46,889 nt of DNA from Pseudomonas sp. GM18 (GCF_000282195.1 NZ_AKJT01000126.1:1-46889), one strand, 5' to 3'; positions 8,217 to 18,162 are shown, counted from the first letter of the stretch. Notes: generated from the sequence alone by a model not told the origin. Translations and numbers: made by a program.

Positions 8217-8346
8217 CCCTGTAGGAGCTGTGTAGGAGCTGTCGAGTAAAACGAGACTGCGATCTTTTGATCTTGCTCTTCAGTGCTGCCGCAAAAAGCA
8301 ACGTCAAAAGATCGCAGCCTCGTTTCACTCGACAGCTCCTACAGGG
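8217..8346. repeat. Long imperfect inverted repeat of the Pseudomonas intergenic type
   Basis: Left arm 8217-8270 and right arm 8304-8346 are reverse complements except for two base differences and one extra GTAGGAGCTGT unit in the left arm (8221-8231 repeated at 8232-8242). The arms contain GTAGGAGCTGTCGAG and CTGCGATCTTTTGA, word combinations common in intergenic repeats of the P. fluorescens group. The transcript would form a hairpin with about 43 paired bases. Confidence 0.75.
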
Positions 8347-8448
8347 AGTCAGGGTGGATCCAGAAAACTCGTGACAACCTTATTCACAATTTTTTCACCA
8401 ACGCCAACCACCGTCTAAGCTTCAAACAAGTCCGATCAATCTGCGTGA

Positions 8449-11400
8449 ATGGATCAGTCGACTATGGGCGCTTTGTGGCAAACCGATTCGAGTGACACTG
8501 TGGTTCCGACTGAACGTGAGGATGAAGCGCCTTTACCTGAAAAACCCCGTCGCTCACGGCACGGCTGGGGGGCGTTCTGGTTACTGCTGCTGATTATCCT
8601 GATTGTCCTGGGCCTGGCCGCGGCCAAGGAAATGCGCACCTCCAAGTTTCAAGCCCGGGAAATCAGCAAATATGCCGCCTCGCTGAAATATGAACTGCAA
8701 CCCGGCCCCAGCGACGCGATTCGCTACCCTGGCGAAGGCCCGTTCGATCAGCGTCTGGGTTACAGCGCCCTGGATGAATTTCTGCCGCGCCTGCTCAAGC
8801 GCGATTACGTGGTGGCGTCACAAACCCGCTTTTCGCCAGCACTGCTGAAGTACAGCGACAAGGGCTTTTTCATTCCCTATACAGAGAAAATCCAGGCCGG
8901 GCTGTCGATCACCGATTGCCGCGCGGCCCCGCTGTACCAGTTCAAATATCCACAACAACTTTATTCAAGCTTTGCCGCGATCCCGCCGGTGGTGGTCAAC
9001 AGCTTGCTGTTCATCGAAAACCGCTTTCTGCTCGATCCGCGCCAACCCCTGGCCAACCCCGCCGTGGACTGGCCGAGGTTCGGCATGGCGGCATGGTCCC
9101 AGGTGGCCAAGCTGTTGCGCCTGCCCGGCCAGTCGGCGGGCGGCAGTACGTTGGCGACGCAACTTGAGAAATATCGACACTCGCCCGATGGCTTGACGGT
9201 GTCGGGCGCGGAAAAAATCCGCCAAATGATTTCCGCCAGCGTGCGGGCCTATCAGACGGGGCCGGAAACCCTCCAGGTACGGCAAAATGTGGTTCGTGAT
9301 TACCTCAACAGTGTTCCGCTGTCGGCGGTGCCGGGCCACGGTGAAGTGCATGGCATGGCCGAAGGTTTGCGTGTGTGGTACGGCGCCGACTTCAACAAGG
9401 CCAACGAACGGCTGGCCAGCACCGATACCGATCAGAAAAGCCTGGCGGAAAAAGGCCTGGCCCTGCGTGAAATGCTGTCGCTGATGATTGCTCAGCGCCG
9501 CCCTTCCCATTACTTGACCAAGGGCCGCGATGAATTGGCCAGTCTGACCGACAGCCATATTCGCCTGCTGTCACAAAATGGCGTGATCGATGCGCCGCTC
9601 GCGGCGGCGGCACTGGCCAGCCAAGTGACCTATCGCGACTGGCAGACGCAGCCCACCATCCAACCGATCGAAACCAACAAAGGCATCAGTGTCGCGCGCA
9701 GTCGCCTGGGCAGTTTGCTCAACCGTCCGCTGTATGACCTCGACCGCCTCGACCTTTCCGCCACCAGCACCCTGCAAGGCGAGCTACAAACCCAGGCCAC
9801 CGCGTACCTCAAGCATCTGGCCGACCCGGCCTATGCAGCGGAAATCGGCCTGATCGGCGAGCGCCTGCTCACCCCCACCAGCACCACGCAGGTGCGCTAC
9901 AGCTTCACCCTGTTCGAACTGACCCCGGACGGCTCGCGGGTACGGGTGCAGACCGACAGCACCGACCAACCGTTCGACATCAACGAAGGCAGCAAGCTGG
10001 AACTGGGCTCCACCGCAAAAATGCGCGTGCTCACAACTTACCTGCAGATCATCTCCGAATTGCACGATCGCTACGCAGCCATGACCGTTGCCGAACTGAA
10101 GAAAACCGAAGTCGCCGAACAGGATCGCCTGAGCAGCTGGGCTGTCGATTACATGATTCAGAACACCGACCGCAGCCTGCCAAAAATGCTCGGCGCCGCA
10201 CTGGATCGCAAATATTCCGCCAGCCCCGGCGAGGCCTTTTTCACCGGTGGCGGGCTGCACACGTTCGTTAACTTCCGCAAGGAAGACAACGGCCGCATGC
10301 CTACCCTGCGCGATGCCATTCGTGAGTCGATCAACCTGCCGTTCATTCGGCTGATGCGCGATCTGGTGCGCTACAGCACCTACGCAGGCCCCAACAGCAG
10401 CGCCGAATTGCTCAAGGACGACCGCGACCCGCGGCGTCAGGAATACCTGGCCCAGTTCGCCGACCGCGAAGGCACCGCATTCCTGTTGCGGTTCTGGAAG
10501 AAGTATCAGAACAAAGACACCCAGACACGCCTGGAGACCTTCCTCGACAGCATGCACCCGACACCGATTCGCATGGCTGCCGTGCATCGCTACCTATTCC
10601 CGCAGGCCGACCAGGAGAGCTTCAACACCTTCGTGCGCTCACACCTCAAGGGCGCCAAGCTCACGGAAAAACTCACCGATGAACGCCTCGAACGCCTGTA
10701 CCTGAGTTACGGCCCAGGCAGCTACGACCTGCCGGATCAGGGCTTCATCGCCAAGGTCCACCCGCTGGATCTGTGGTTGATCGGCTACTTGCTGAACAAC
10801 CCCGACGCCAAGTTCAGCCAGATCGTCAAAGCCAGCGAATTTGAACGCCAGGAGGTTTACAGTTGGCTGTTCAAAAGCCGCCACAAGGGCGCCCGTGACA
10901 GCCGCATCCGCACGATGCTGGAGATCGAGGCGTTCCTTGATATTCACCAGCGCTGGCAGAAAGTCGGCTATCCGTTCGATCACCTGGTGCCCTCGCTGGC
11001 CACCGCCATCGGTAGCTCCGGTGACCGCCCCGCCGCGCTGGCAGAGCTGATCGGCACCATCCTCAACGACGGTGTACGCCTGCCGACGCTGCGTATCGAC
11101 AGCCTGCACTTCGCGGCCGGTACGCCCTATGAAACCCAACTGATCAACAATCCGGTAGTCGGCAAACGCGTGATGCCTTCCGAGGTGGCAACCGCCATGC
11201 GCGAGGCGTTGTCGCAAGTGGTGGATGCCGGCACGGCCAAACGCGTGGCAGGCAGTTTCAAACTGGCCAACGGCACCCCGTTGGCCATGGGTGGCAAAAC
11301 CGGGACCGGCGACAACCGCATCGAAGCCATTGGTCCAGGTGGCCGGATCCTGAGCTCGAAATCGATCAACCGCACCGCAACGTTCGTGTTCTACATCGGC

Positions 11401-11577
11401 GATAACCATTTCGGCACCTTGACCGCCTACGTGCCGGGGCGCACGGCCGAAGCTTTCAAATTTACCTCGGCGTTGCCGGTGCAAGTGCTCAAGGGCATGG
11501 CTCCGATTCTGATGCCATATCTCCAACCGGGAAGTCATACGCAGTGCCTGCCTGTGGAAGTGTCGCGAGTTAATTAA
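8449..11577 (+). CDS. Large bifunctional-type penicillin-binding protein (GT51 transglycosylase plus transpeptidase)
   Basis: A 1042-residue class A penicillin-binding protein-like enzyme. A cytoplasmic N-terminus (1-42) is followed by one membrane anchor (about 43-61). The GT51 domain shows the catalytic glutamate at E190 in LLFIENRF and GGSTLATQLEKY at about 230-242. The transpeptidase domain has all three penicillin-binding motifs: S521-T-A-K524, S627-I-N629 and K950-T-G-T953. It should polymerise and cross-link peptidoglycan in the periplasm. Odd features: the distances between motifs (106 and 323 residues) greatly exceed those of E. coli PBP1b (about 62 and 126), so roughly 200 extra residues sit between SxN and KTG; the EDxxFxxHxG motif of the glycosyltransferase is degenerate (ENRFLLDPRQ). 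ATG 8449 has no strong ribosome binding site, and ATG 8464 is an alternative start. Confidence 0.85.
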   Translation: MDQSTMGALWQTDSSDTVVPTEREDEAPLPEKPRRSRHGWGAFWLLLLIILIVLGLAAAKEMRTSKFQAREISKYAASLKYELQPGPSDAIRYPGEGPFDQRLGYSALDEFLPRLLKRDYVVASQTRFSPALLKYSDKGFFIPYTEKIQAGLSITDCRAAPLYQFKYPQQLYSSFAAIPPVVVNSLLFIENRFLLDPRQPLANPAVDWPRFGMAAWSQVAKLLRLPGQSAGGSTLATQLEKYRHSPDGLTVSGAEKIRQMISASVRAYQTGPETLQVRQNVVRDYLNSVPLSAVPGHGEVHGMAEGLRVWYGADFNKANERLASTDTDQKSLAEKGLALREMLSLMIAQRRPSHYLTKGRDELASLTDSHIRLLSQNGVIDAPLAAAALASQVTYRDWQTQPTIQPIETNKGISVARSRLGSLLNRPLYDLDRLDLSATSTLQGELQTQATAYLKHLADPAYAAEIGLIGERLLTPTSTTQVRYSFTLFELTPDGSRVRVQTDSTDQPFDINEGSKLELGSTAKMRVLTTYLQIISELHDRYAAMTVAELKKTEVAEQDRLSSWAVDYMIQNTDRSLPKMLGAALDRKYSASPGEAFFTGGGLHTFVNFRKEDNGRMPTLRDAIRESINLPFIRLMRDLVRYSTYAGPNSSAELLKDDRDPRRQEYLAQFADREGTAFLLRFWKKYQNKDTQTRLETFLDSMHPTPIRMAAVHRYLFPQADQESFNTFVRSHLKGAKLTEKLTDERLERLYLSYGPGSYDLPDQGFIAKVHPLDLWLIGYLLNNPDAKFSQIVKASEFERQEVYSWLFKSRHKGARDSRIRTMLEIEAFLDIHQRWQKVGYPFDHLVPSLATAIGSSGDRPAALAELIGTILNDGVRLPTLRIDSLHFAAGTPYETQLINNPVVGKRVMPSEVATAMREALSQVVDAGTAKRVAGSFKLANGTPLAMGGKTGTGDNRIEAIGPGGRILSSKSINRTATFVFYIGDNHFGTLTAYVPGRTAEAFKFTSALPVQVLKGMAPILMPYLQPGSHTQCLPVEVSRVN

Positions 11578-11727
11578 AACGGGTGGTAATTAATTATTTT
11601 CGGCATTGATAATTCCAATGCTTTATGGGCGCGAACACTTGGTTAATCAGCAGTAATTCAGACTTTTACTTTGAGCCTCGGGAGTTAGGCTGGTGACTCC
11701 TATTAATGCTCAAGGTTTATAAAAAGC

Positions 11728-14700
11728 ATGCCTGATTTACAAGGAAGTAACTCTGTTCTACCACCGCAGGCGGGCGACAATAAAGGTCGCCACTACGAGT
11801 TTATCAAGAGCCGGATCCACCCCACGTTCAAAGGCGCTTCCGTGCAACGGATTCGGGAGCTGAGCCTCACACGAACGGCTTCTGGACCATGGATAAAGAC
11901 CGCCACTGACTTTGATCACACGCCGTTACAAGAAGCCAACTTTAAACTCTGGTCCGCTCAAAACACAGTCGACCGGGTCATGGATAAGGTACAAGGTGTT
12001 TATGAATTCGCCGAACCGTTACTGACCGAGGCGTTACTTAAACAGTTCGGTGTCGACGTTGATGTAACAACAACTTACTTATATCTTTATCTACCGAAAA
12101 AGCTTCCCTGGTATGCCAGCGACCTGGGCGGTGTTGTGACCCGAACCGTTTCACTGCTGGACGCGGCCCTGCACAACTTCGCAAGTACAGAAACCTGCGA
12201 GGCAGGCTCGAACTTCATCAGCCAGCCCGATGCGCGCGGGCACTTCGATATCCTGCCGATCAAACGCAAAATGTCCATCACCCAGTTCCAGACCCTGTGT
12301 CGCCAGCTGGACATTGGCGCCCGCTATAGGAAATACCTCGAAGAACAGCTACTGCCCCGTGACGGTCTCGCCCAGGGTTATTTGAAACTCAAAATCGTCG
12401 AGAGCGAGAAAGCCGCGTTTAAGGCAGCCGCTCAACTGGCCGTTCTGACGGGCGACATCGACGCCGATGCCAGTGACCTGATCCTGAAGATGCTCGATGG
12501 CCAGCGCAACCTCACCCGTAAAGGCCGGGTGATGCAATTCGCCGAATTGTCCATCCTCGACAGCCTGCTGACCGGAATCGTGTTGATCACACCGAGGCTG
12601 GAACAACGCCTTCGTGACGTTACCCCGGTGATTGTTTACGTCCCGCAAGACCCTGAACACCCATTGAAAGAGTACCCCTCGACCGTCGCCTTCATGAATG
12701 AACTGACGCGCCAGCTGCGCGACAACGACGTCGTGTCTTCCACCGGCATGACCTACCAGCAATACTTCAGCCGGTTCGTCGATCAATCCGATCGCGGGCA
12801 TTTTTTCGGCGGGCTGCAACAACGCCTGTTCGAAGTGAAATGGCATCAGAAAGAGCCACTGGAGCAGGGGCCGAGCTGGCGGGAAGTTGCCGTCACCAAT
12901 CCCAATCTGCATTTCAAAGCCGCACCGATCCCCGATGAGCTCTGGGAGTACCTCTTTGAGCAAAAGCTCAACAAGGTCCTCAATGACGCCCGACACATCG
13001 CCGTGTCCACCGCCGATGCCGATACCAATGCCCGATGGGCCTGGTGGGAGAACTTCAAGCAAATAGTCTCCGACCTCTTCAACATCGCCCTGATGGTCGT
13101 CACGCCGTTCGTTCCGGGGCTGGGCGAATTGATGATGGTCTACTCCGTGTACCAGATGACCAGCGACGTCATCGAAGGCATCGTCGACTTGACCCTGGGG
13201 CTGAGAATCGAAGCTGGCGAACATATTCTCGGTGCGGTCACTAACTTTCTTCAGTTGGTGGCGTTTGCCGCCGGTGCGAAGATTGGCAACGTTGCGCGCT
13301 TGAAACTGTCGCCGCTGATCGAAGGCATGAAACCGGTGACACTGCCCAATGGCAAACCACGGCTGTGGCATCCCGACCTCAAACCGTATGAGATGCCGGA
13401 TGTAAAGCTACCGGCTGAATCCCGCCCTGACACGAAGGGGCTTCACGCCCACGAAGGCCAGGACATTCTGCCACTGGATGACAAGCACTATGCCGTGCAA
13501 AAGGACCCGCAAACCGGCAACTACCGCGTCAAACACCCTCATCGCGACAATGCTTATCTGCCCGAGTTGAAACACAACGACCTCGGCGCCTGGACCCACG
13601 AAGCCGAAAACCCGCGAGCCTGGGACAGCCCGACATTGATGCGTCGTCTCGGCCACTCCGTGGACGGCTTCAGCGACGCGGAACTCGAGGCCGTTCGTAT
13701 CGCCAGCGGCACCGATGACGCTGCGCTGCGCCGGATGTACGTCGACAACACGGCGCCGCCACCGCTGCTGGACGACAGCCTCACGCGCTTGAAAATCCAG
13801 CGCCAGGCCCGCCAGGCCATTGAACGGATTCGCTCGGGTCAGCCCCTGGATCCTTCCTCCTATTGGTTTGAACCGCTGGTGACTTATCTGGACGGCTGGC
13901 CTGCGGATAAAGCGCTCAAGGTTTACCAAAACGCTGACATGAGCGGCCGCTTCCGTCAGTACGGTAATGCCGACGCAACCGACCAGCAGACGCTGTCCAC
14001 CAGTTTGTCCAACCTCATGAGCGAGCAATTCGCGCCCAGCCTTGTCGAGTTTCTCAGCGAAGAAGAACTGCAAGCGATGCTCGGCCGGTCAACCGCCAAA
14101 AGTGAACGAGTGCAAACGTTGCGCAATCGGCTGGCAGACGAAGCCAATCGAATGAACGCGGACATCGTCAATCAGCTTTACCAGGGCGCAGAAGCGTCCG
14201 ACGATTCGCAGATCCGACTCCTTCGCCAGACCTTTCCCGAGCTGCCGACCCGTGCGGCAGAGACGTTGCTGAACAGTGCCGACGCTGCCGACCTCAAACG
14301 CATGAACCAGGAGCAGCGTCTACCGTTGAGCCTCAAAAGCCGCGCGCGTGAAGCCGCCTTCGAAGCCCAGACGAATCATGCCTATGAAGGTTTTCATGAC
14401 GGTGCGCAGTGGGTGGCGCAAACCGAAAGCCTGGTGCTGAACGCACTGAGGATTCATACCGACGCGTTCGCTGAGTTGCGCATCGAGGTTCGCGAAGGCA
14501 GCGATGCCGGCCCCCTGCGCAGCAGCGTGGGTGCGCAGGACGCCTCGACCGTTCGGGTGCTGGTCAAGGATGACGTGAACCGGTTCGAAGTCTGGGACGC
14601 CGAAAACCACAAACTGCACGAAGCCACTGACTTTTACGAAGCCGTGCTCAATGCCTTGCCGAAAAACAAGCGAGCGCAGCTGGGCTATCGGCCGGGCCAG

Positions 14701-16800
14701 GGTGAATTTTTCAAGCAATGGGTGATGGCAAAGACCGAGACACCTGCGCAGCGCCGCACCGCACTCGCCGCACCGCCGATCCGTGCGATGGCGAACCATG
14801 AAGACATGACGCTGTTGCGCGGTCCCGGCTTCTCGACCGTCGCCGCCACGCTCACCGAACGGGTGCAGGATATATACCCCCACTTCAACGAACGGGAGGT
14901 CAATACCTTCGTTCGCTCTCTGGGCTCGCAGGAGCAAGGGCATCAAACACTGGCGAGGCTGGACCGAGAGCTTTATGACCTTCAAAAGCTGCTCAATCGG
15001 TGGCAAAACCAGCGACCCGATACCTGGGGGCCAGATCGAAAAGGGTTCGTGCGCGGTGGCGGGCTGCATATTGCCGAACGGCTCATCGATTGTTTCAAAC
15101 GAAAGCCCACTGTATTTGGTGAACGCAGTATCACTGCCGACGGCGGTTATGCGCTGGACCTGTCCGTAGAGTTCGATGAGCCCGATCTCGAACGCTGGTG
15201 GAAGGAGCTGCCGGATCTCAAGCACTACCTCGATCAGATCAGCACCTTGAACCTGGACCGCACGAACTTTTCCCAAAACACTTCCGGCCTGTTGAGCGAC
15301 TTCCCTCATCTTCAGCAACTGAGCGCCCGGAACTGCGGGTTGACGCGACTCCCCGAAACCATCGGCAAGATGCACCACCTGCGTACGTTGCGGCTGATGA
15401 ACAACGACATCACCTTGACGCCGTCGGCTGTCGAGCAACTGCGAAACCTGACCCACATGGAAACACTCAGGCTCGATGACAACACGCGGCTGGGCAGGCT
15501 CCCCGACGTCGGGCGCATGCCCAAACTGAAAATCCTGAGTTTGAGCAACACCGGGGCAACCACCTGGCCCGATGGCCTGTTCGGGCCTTTCAACAAGCGT
15601 CGACCGCGTGGCTTCTTTCTGGATCTGCAGGAAAACCCGATCGACCTCATTCCAACCGTCGTGCCCGGCTCGGAGGATGCCTTCCTCGTGGCGCGGACCC
15701 GCTTGTTCGAAAAGCAACTCTCGGATGCAAACCTGGTTATTTTCAAAGCCTATCGACGGTCAGTCGGCATCGCTCCCAAGCAGGTCTACGCCGATGCCGC
15801 GACCGATGCGATGAACCTGTGGCCAACAAAGGATGATTCCGTGTGGTGGAGTGCCGAGGTCTCGGGGCTGGGTACTTTCCGGGAGGAAGCCTGGCACGAT
15901 TTGATGACCGAGCCTGGCTCTGAAGATTTTTTTGCCTTGATCCAGAAACAGACGCTCTCGGCCGATTACCGGGCCGGTGGTGATTTGCGTCAACAGCTCA
16001 GCAGCCGGGTATGGCGCATGGTCGAAGCCATCGACCTGGACACCGAACTGCGCAAGGAACTGTTCGAAATGTCCAGGGCGCCCACCACCTGCGCCGATGC
16101 CGGGGCTCAGGTGTTCAACCATATGGGCATCAAGGTGCTCGCGTCCGAAGCCTACGCCTTGTCGACGTCCAACGCCGTGCTTGAAAGCAAATTGGTGAAC
16201 CTGGCCAAAGGTGCCGCTCGCCTCGCGCGGGTGGATGACATTGCCCGCGCCGATGTCCGCAGCCGGCCGGGCAATCCCGATGAGGTGGAGGTGTACCTTG
16301 CCTACGAAACCGGCCTTGCCCAGCGTCTCGGTTTACCGTGGCAATCGGAATCGATGCTGTATCGCCCCTTGGCCGGCGTAAAGGCCAAAACTCTCGACAC
16401 CGCCTTCGATACGGTGATGTCGATGGAGGCCGGCGACGGGTTGATCAACGACATGATCGATATGCCGTTCTGGCAGAAATACTTGCATGACACTTACCCG
16501 AACGAGTTCAGGCGCAATGCCCGGTTGTACGAAACCAAGAGCGACTTGCTGGATGAGTTGCGCGAAGCTCAACACGCCTGGGCCAGCTCCAAAGGCCAGC
16601 AGATTGCGCAGCGACGAGCGCTTAAACAGCGCCTGCAAGACCTCGCACGGCGACTGGATGTCGATGACAGCGTGGTGCTTACCGATGAAGACATGAGCGA
16701 TGAGGTCTATGGCCGATTGCTTCAGGACATGGGCTACGAAGAGAAAGAGCTGAGCAGAAAACTGACCCGCGCAGCGCTGCAAAAAGACGCACAGCCGTAA
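11728..16800 (+). CDS. Dermonecrotic toxin-like / LRR / NEL-type E3 ubiquitin ligase effector
   Basis: A 1690-residue protein with three parts. The N-terminal two thirds resemble the dermonecrotic-toxin domain (DUF6543-type) found in giant Pseudomonas toxins, with a long hydrophobic stretch at about 443-520 that may insert in or associate with a membrane. Residues about 1166-1310 are leucine-rich repeats (LQQLSARNCGLTRLPETIG and following repeats with LxxLxLxxN spacing). The C-terminus (about 1311-1690) is a NEL domain with the catalytic motif C1455-A-D1457 in SRAPTTCADAG, the CxD of IpaH/SspH E3 ligases, in which the cysteine carries ubiquitin. It would ubiquitinate proteins of a eukaryotic host. 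There is no signal peptide and no secretion system in the window. The gene stands alone after an AT-rich 150-base gap with a weak CAAGG upstream of the ATG. Confidence 0.85.
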   Translation: MPDLQGSNSVLPPQAGDNKGRHYEFIKSRIHPTFKGASVQRIRELSLTRTASGPWIKTATDFDHTPLQEANFKLWSAQNTVDRVMDKVQGVYEFAEPLLTEALLKQFGVDVDVTTTYLYLYLPKKLPWYASDLGGVVTRTVSLLDAALHNFASTETCEAGSNFISQPDARGHFDILPIKRKMSITQFQTLCRQLDIGARYRKYLEEQLLPRDGLAQGYLKLKIVESEKAAFKAAAQLAVLTGDIDADASDLILKMLDGQRNLTRKGRVMQFAELSILDSLLTGIVLITPRLEQRLRDVTPVIVYVPQDPEHPLKEYPSTVAFMNELTRQLRDNDVVSSTGMTYQQYFSRFVDQSDRGHFFGGLQQRLFEVKWHQKEPLEQGPSWREVAVTNPNLHFKAAPIPDELWEYLFEQKLNKVLNDARHIAVSTADADTNARWAWWENFKQIVSDLFNIALMVVTPFVPGLGELMMVYSVYQMTSDVIEGIVDLTLGLRIEAGEHILGAVTNFLQLVAFAAGAKIGNVARLKLSPLIEGMKPVTLPNGKPRLWHPDLKPYEMPDVKLPAESRPDTKGLHAHEGQDILPLDDKHYAVQKDPQTGNYRVKHPHRDNAYLPELKHNDLGAWTHEAENPRAWDSPTLMRRLGHSVDGFSDAELEAVRIASGTDDAALRRMYVDNTAPPPLLDDSLTRLKIQRQARQAIERIRSGQPLDPSSYWFEPLVTYLDGWPADKALKVYQNADMSGRFRQYGNADATDQQTLSTSLSNLMSEQFAPSLVEFLSEEELQAMLGRSTAKSERVQTLRNRLADEANRMNADIVNQLYQGAEASDDSQIRLLRQTFPELPTRAAETLLNSADAADLKRMNQEQRLPLSLKSRAREAAFEAQTNHAYEGFHDGAQWVAQTESLVLNALRIHTDAFAELRIEVREGSDAGPLRSSVGAQDASTVRVLVKDDVNRFEVWDAENHKLHEATDFYEAVLNALPKNKRAQLGYRPGQGEFFKQWVMAKTETPAQRRTALAAPPIRAMANHEDMTLLRGPGFSTVAATLTERVQDIYPHFNEREVNTFVRSLGSQEQGHQTLARLDRELYDLQKLLNRWQNQRPDTWGPDRKGFVRGGGLHIAERLIDCFKRKPTVFGERSITADGGYALDLSVEFDEPDLERWWKELPDLKHYLDQISTLNLDRTNFSQNTSGLLSDFPHLQQLSARNCGLTRLPETIGKMHHLRTLRLMNNDITLTPSAVEQLRNLTHMETLRLDDNTRLGRLPDVGRMPKLKILSLSNTGATTWPDGLFGPFNKRRPRGFFLDLQENPIDLIPTVVPGSEDAFLVARTRLFEKQLSDANLVIFKAYRRSVGIAPKQVYADAATDAMNLWPTKDDSVWWSAEVSGLGTFREEAWHDLMTEPGSEDFFALIQKQTLSADYRAGGDLRQQLSSRVWRMVEAIDLDTELRKELFEMSRAPTTCADAGAQVFNHMGIKVLASEAYALSTSNAVLESKLVNLAKGAARLARVDDIARADVRSRPGNPDEVEVYLAYETGLAQRLGLPWQSESMLYRPLAGVKAKTLDTAFDTVMSMEAGDGLINDMIDMPFWQKYLHDTYPNEFRRNARLYETKSDLLDELREAQHAWASSKGQQIAQRRALKQRLQDLARRLDVDDSVVLTDEDMSDEVYGRLLQDMGYEEKELSRKLTRAALQKDAQP

Positions 16801-16807
16801 TCGGCAA

Positions 16808-16837
16808 ACCCTGATGCGTCAGCTGATGCATCAGGGT
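16808..16837. terminator. Hairpin between the toxin gene and the fimbrial operon
   Basis: ACCCTGATGC (16808-16817) and GCATCAGGGT (16828-16837) form a perfect 10-bp stem with a 10-base loop, located between two convergent 3' ends only 44 bases apart. No clear T-run follows on either strand, so it is a probable but not textbook bidirectional terminator. Confidence 0.55.
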
Positions 16838-16844
16838 TCAACCC

Positions 16845-18110
16845 TTAACCCACTTCCGAATCCCAAATCACCGTGACATTACCCGAGTAAGATCGGGCGA
16901 CACCGGGCTTGAGCATTTCGTCGACCTGGTCCCGGGCAATCTCGAAGTGCAACGTTCCGGGCTTGCGATCCACATAAAAGCGCGGCTGGAACAACTCGGT
17001 ACCACTGCCGTCGCGCCGCAACGGCCGGCGGCTGACCGGTTGTGCGGCGGCATCCACCAGGCCATTGGGCAGGGTTACGCTGACGTCGAGCGGCACGACA
17101 TGCCCTGAAACCGGGTCGCGCACCGAGCAACGATTGCCATCCAGGCTGTACTGGCAATCCAGGTTCATCTTGAAACGACTCGACGAAGAGAGATTGAACG
17201 TCTGATCACGAAACAGCCGTGTCGGCTTGCGCCCCTGCGTCAGCCAGGCTTGCCAGCCGCCCTGCGGGACCAGTTCGACGCGATTGCCGCCCGGTGGAAT
17301 TTCGACCTTGAGCGTGTGTTGCACTTCCAGGATGAAATTCAAGGTCAACGCCGAATCGGTCGGCTCCATGACATCGCCCATGTCGAAATCGCCGTGCGGT
17401 CCGATGCTGTAGGTCAGGCTTCCCGAATAACGGCCCGAAGACATGCCCAACGGGTTGGGGGTGACCAGTTCATAAGCGAAATCCAGATAGTCGTAACGCA
17501 ACCAGGGCACGTCGAACTGTGCCTGCTTCGAACAGCTACCCTCCGTCGGTGTTTTCCAAAAAAAACCGTAATGCGTATTACCGTAAAAACCTACGCCGCT
17601 GTACAGGCAGGGGGCAGGCGCATTCACCCAACTGGCGCCCCACAGTTGATTGTGGGCGAGTCGATAGTCGCTCCCGCCACCGACAAGACTGATGACATCT
17701 TCCGTGACATACGTAGAGCCCACACCTGCAATCCGGACCCTGACCGTCTCGGGTTCACCCGTCGCTTCATGGACCACGGACAATTCCCGCCACTGAGCAG
17801 GCACCTGGATAGTTGCGCCCTGGCGAGGCGAATCATGCCTTGCTTCAATCGGTGCATTGGAGTTGAACTGAATGGGCACGCGCAGGCTGAACATCTGATT
17901 GTCGCTGCACTGCGCAGGATAACTCGCGCAATAACCGCTGGGAGGCGTGTCATTCTTGAATTTGTTCTGTTGAGGGTTTGCAGAATCCGGTCTGAACGAC
18001 GCCAGAATCGATACTTCTTCCGCCCAAGCCGAAGTGCCTGTCATCCCCAGTAAATATCCCGCAGCGACGCACACATGCATCACTGGAAGAAAAACCCGCA
18101 AAAGAATCAT
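16845..18110 (-). CDS. Class 5 fimbrial tip adhesin (CblD/CfaE-like)
   Basis: With the start at ATG 18110 this is a 421-residue secreted protein. That start is preceded by AGGGGGAAAA and begins a proper signal peptide (hydrophobic core, cut predicted after AWA near residue 30); the open frame extends further upstream but would read through the ribosome binding site. The mature protein has several cysteines likely to form disulphides (GYC...QCSD, CLYSG, GSCSK, DCQYS...RCSV) and ends in a pilin-like beta-rich region (TVIWDSEVG). Length, position as last gene and pattern match the tip-minor pilin family of CFA/I (CfaE) and Burkholderia Cbl (CblD) pili, which cap the fimbria and bind the receptor. 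It follows the minor subunit after 52 bases. Receptor unknown. Confidence 0.82.
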   Translation of the reverse strand: MILLRVFLPVMHVCVAAGYLLGMTGTSAWAEEVSILASFRPDSANPQQNKFKNDTPPSGYCASYPAQCSDNQMFSLRVPIQFNSNAPIEARHDSPRQGATIQVPAQWRELSVVHEATGEPETVRVRIAGVGSTYVTEDVISLVGGGSDYRLAHNQLWGASWVNAPAPCLYSGVGFYGNTHYGFFWKTPTEGSCSKQAQFDVPWLRYDYLDFAYELVTPNPLGMSSGRYSGSLTYSIGPHGDFDMGDVMEPTDSALTLNFILEVQHTLKVEIPPGGNRVELVPQGGWQAWLTQGRKPTRLFRDQTFNLSSSSRFKMNLDCQYSLDGNRCSVRDPVSGHVVPLDVSVTLPNGLVDAAAQPVSRRPLRRDGSGTELFQPRFYVDRKPGTLHFEIARDQVDEMLKPGVARSYSGNVTVIWDSEVG

Positions 18111-18162
18111 TTTTCCCCCTGAAACAGTTGAGGTCTGCTCTCGGTTTCCGGCCCGCTTGACA

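Larger units (their letters stand above)
7839..8448. other. 610-base intergenic region rich in palindromes
   Basis: No convincing gene is seen between the divergently transcribed permease and the penicillin-binding protein. The region holds a perfect 9-bp inverted repeat (7943-7966), a 12-bp palindrome CGAGAGCTCTCG (8033-8044), a small CCGCG/CGCGG hairpin (8085-8100), an NtrC-box-like dyad (8120-8136), the palindrome AAGCAAGATTTGCTT-like stretch near 8154-8168 and a long inverted repeat (8217-8346). It is presumably the promoter region of both neighbours. Confidence 0.6.

Noticed and set aside
8283..8495. Short plus-strand frames in the permease-PBP gap
   Set aside because: They run across the inverted repeat and have no recognisable protein features or start signals.
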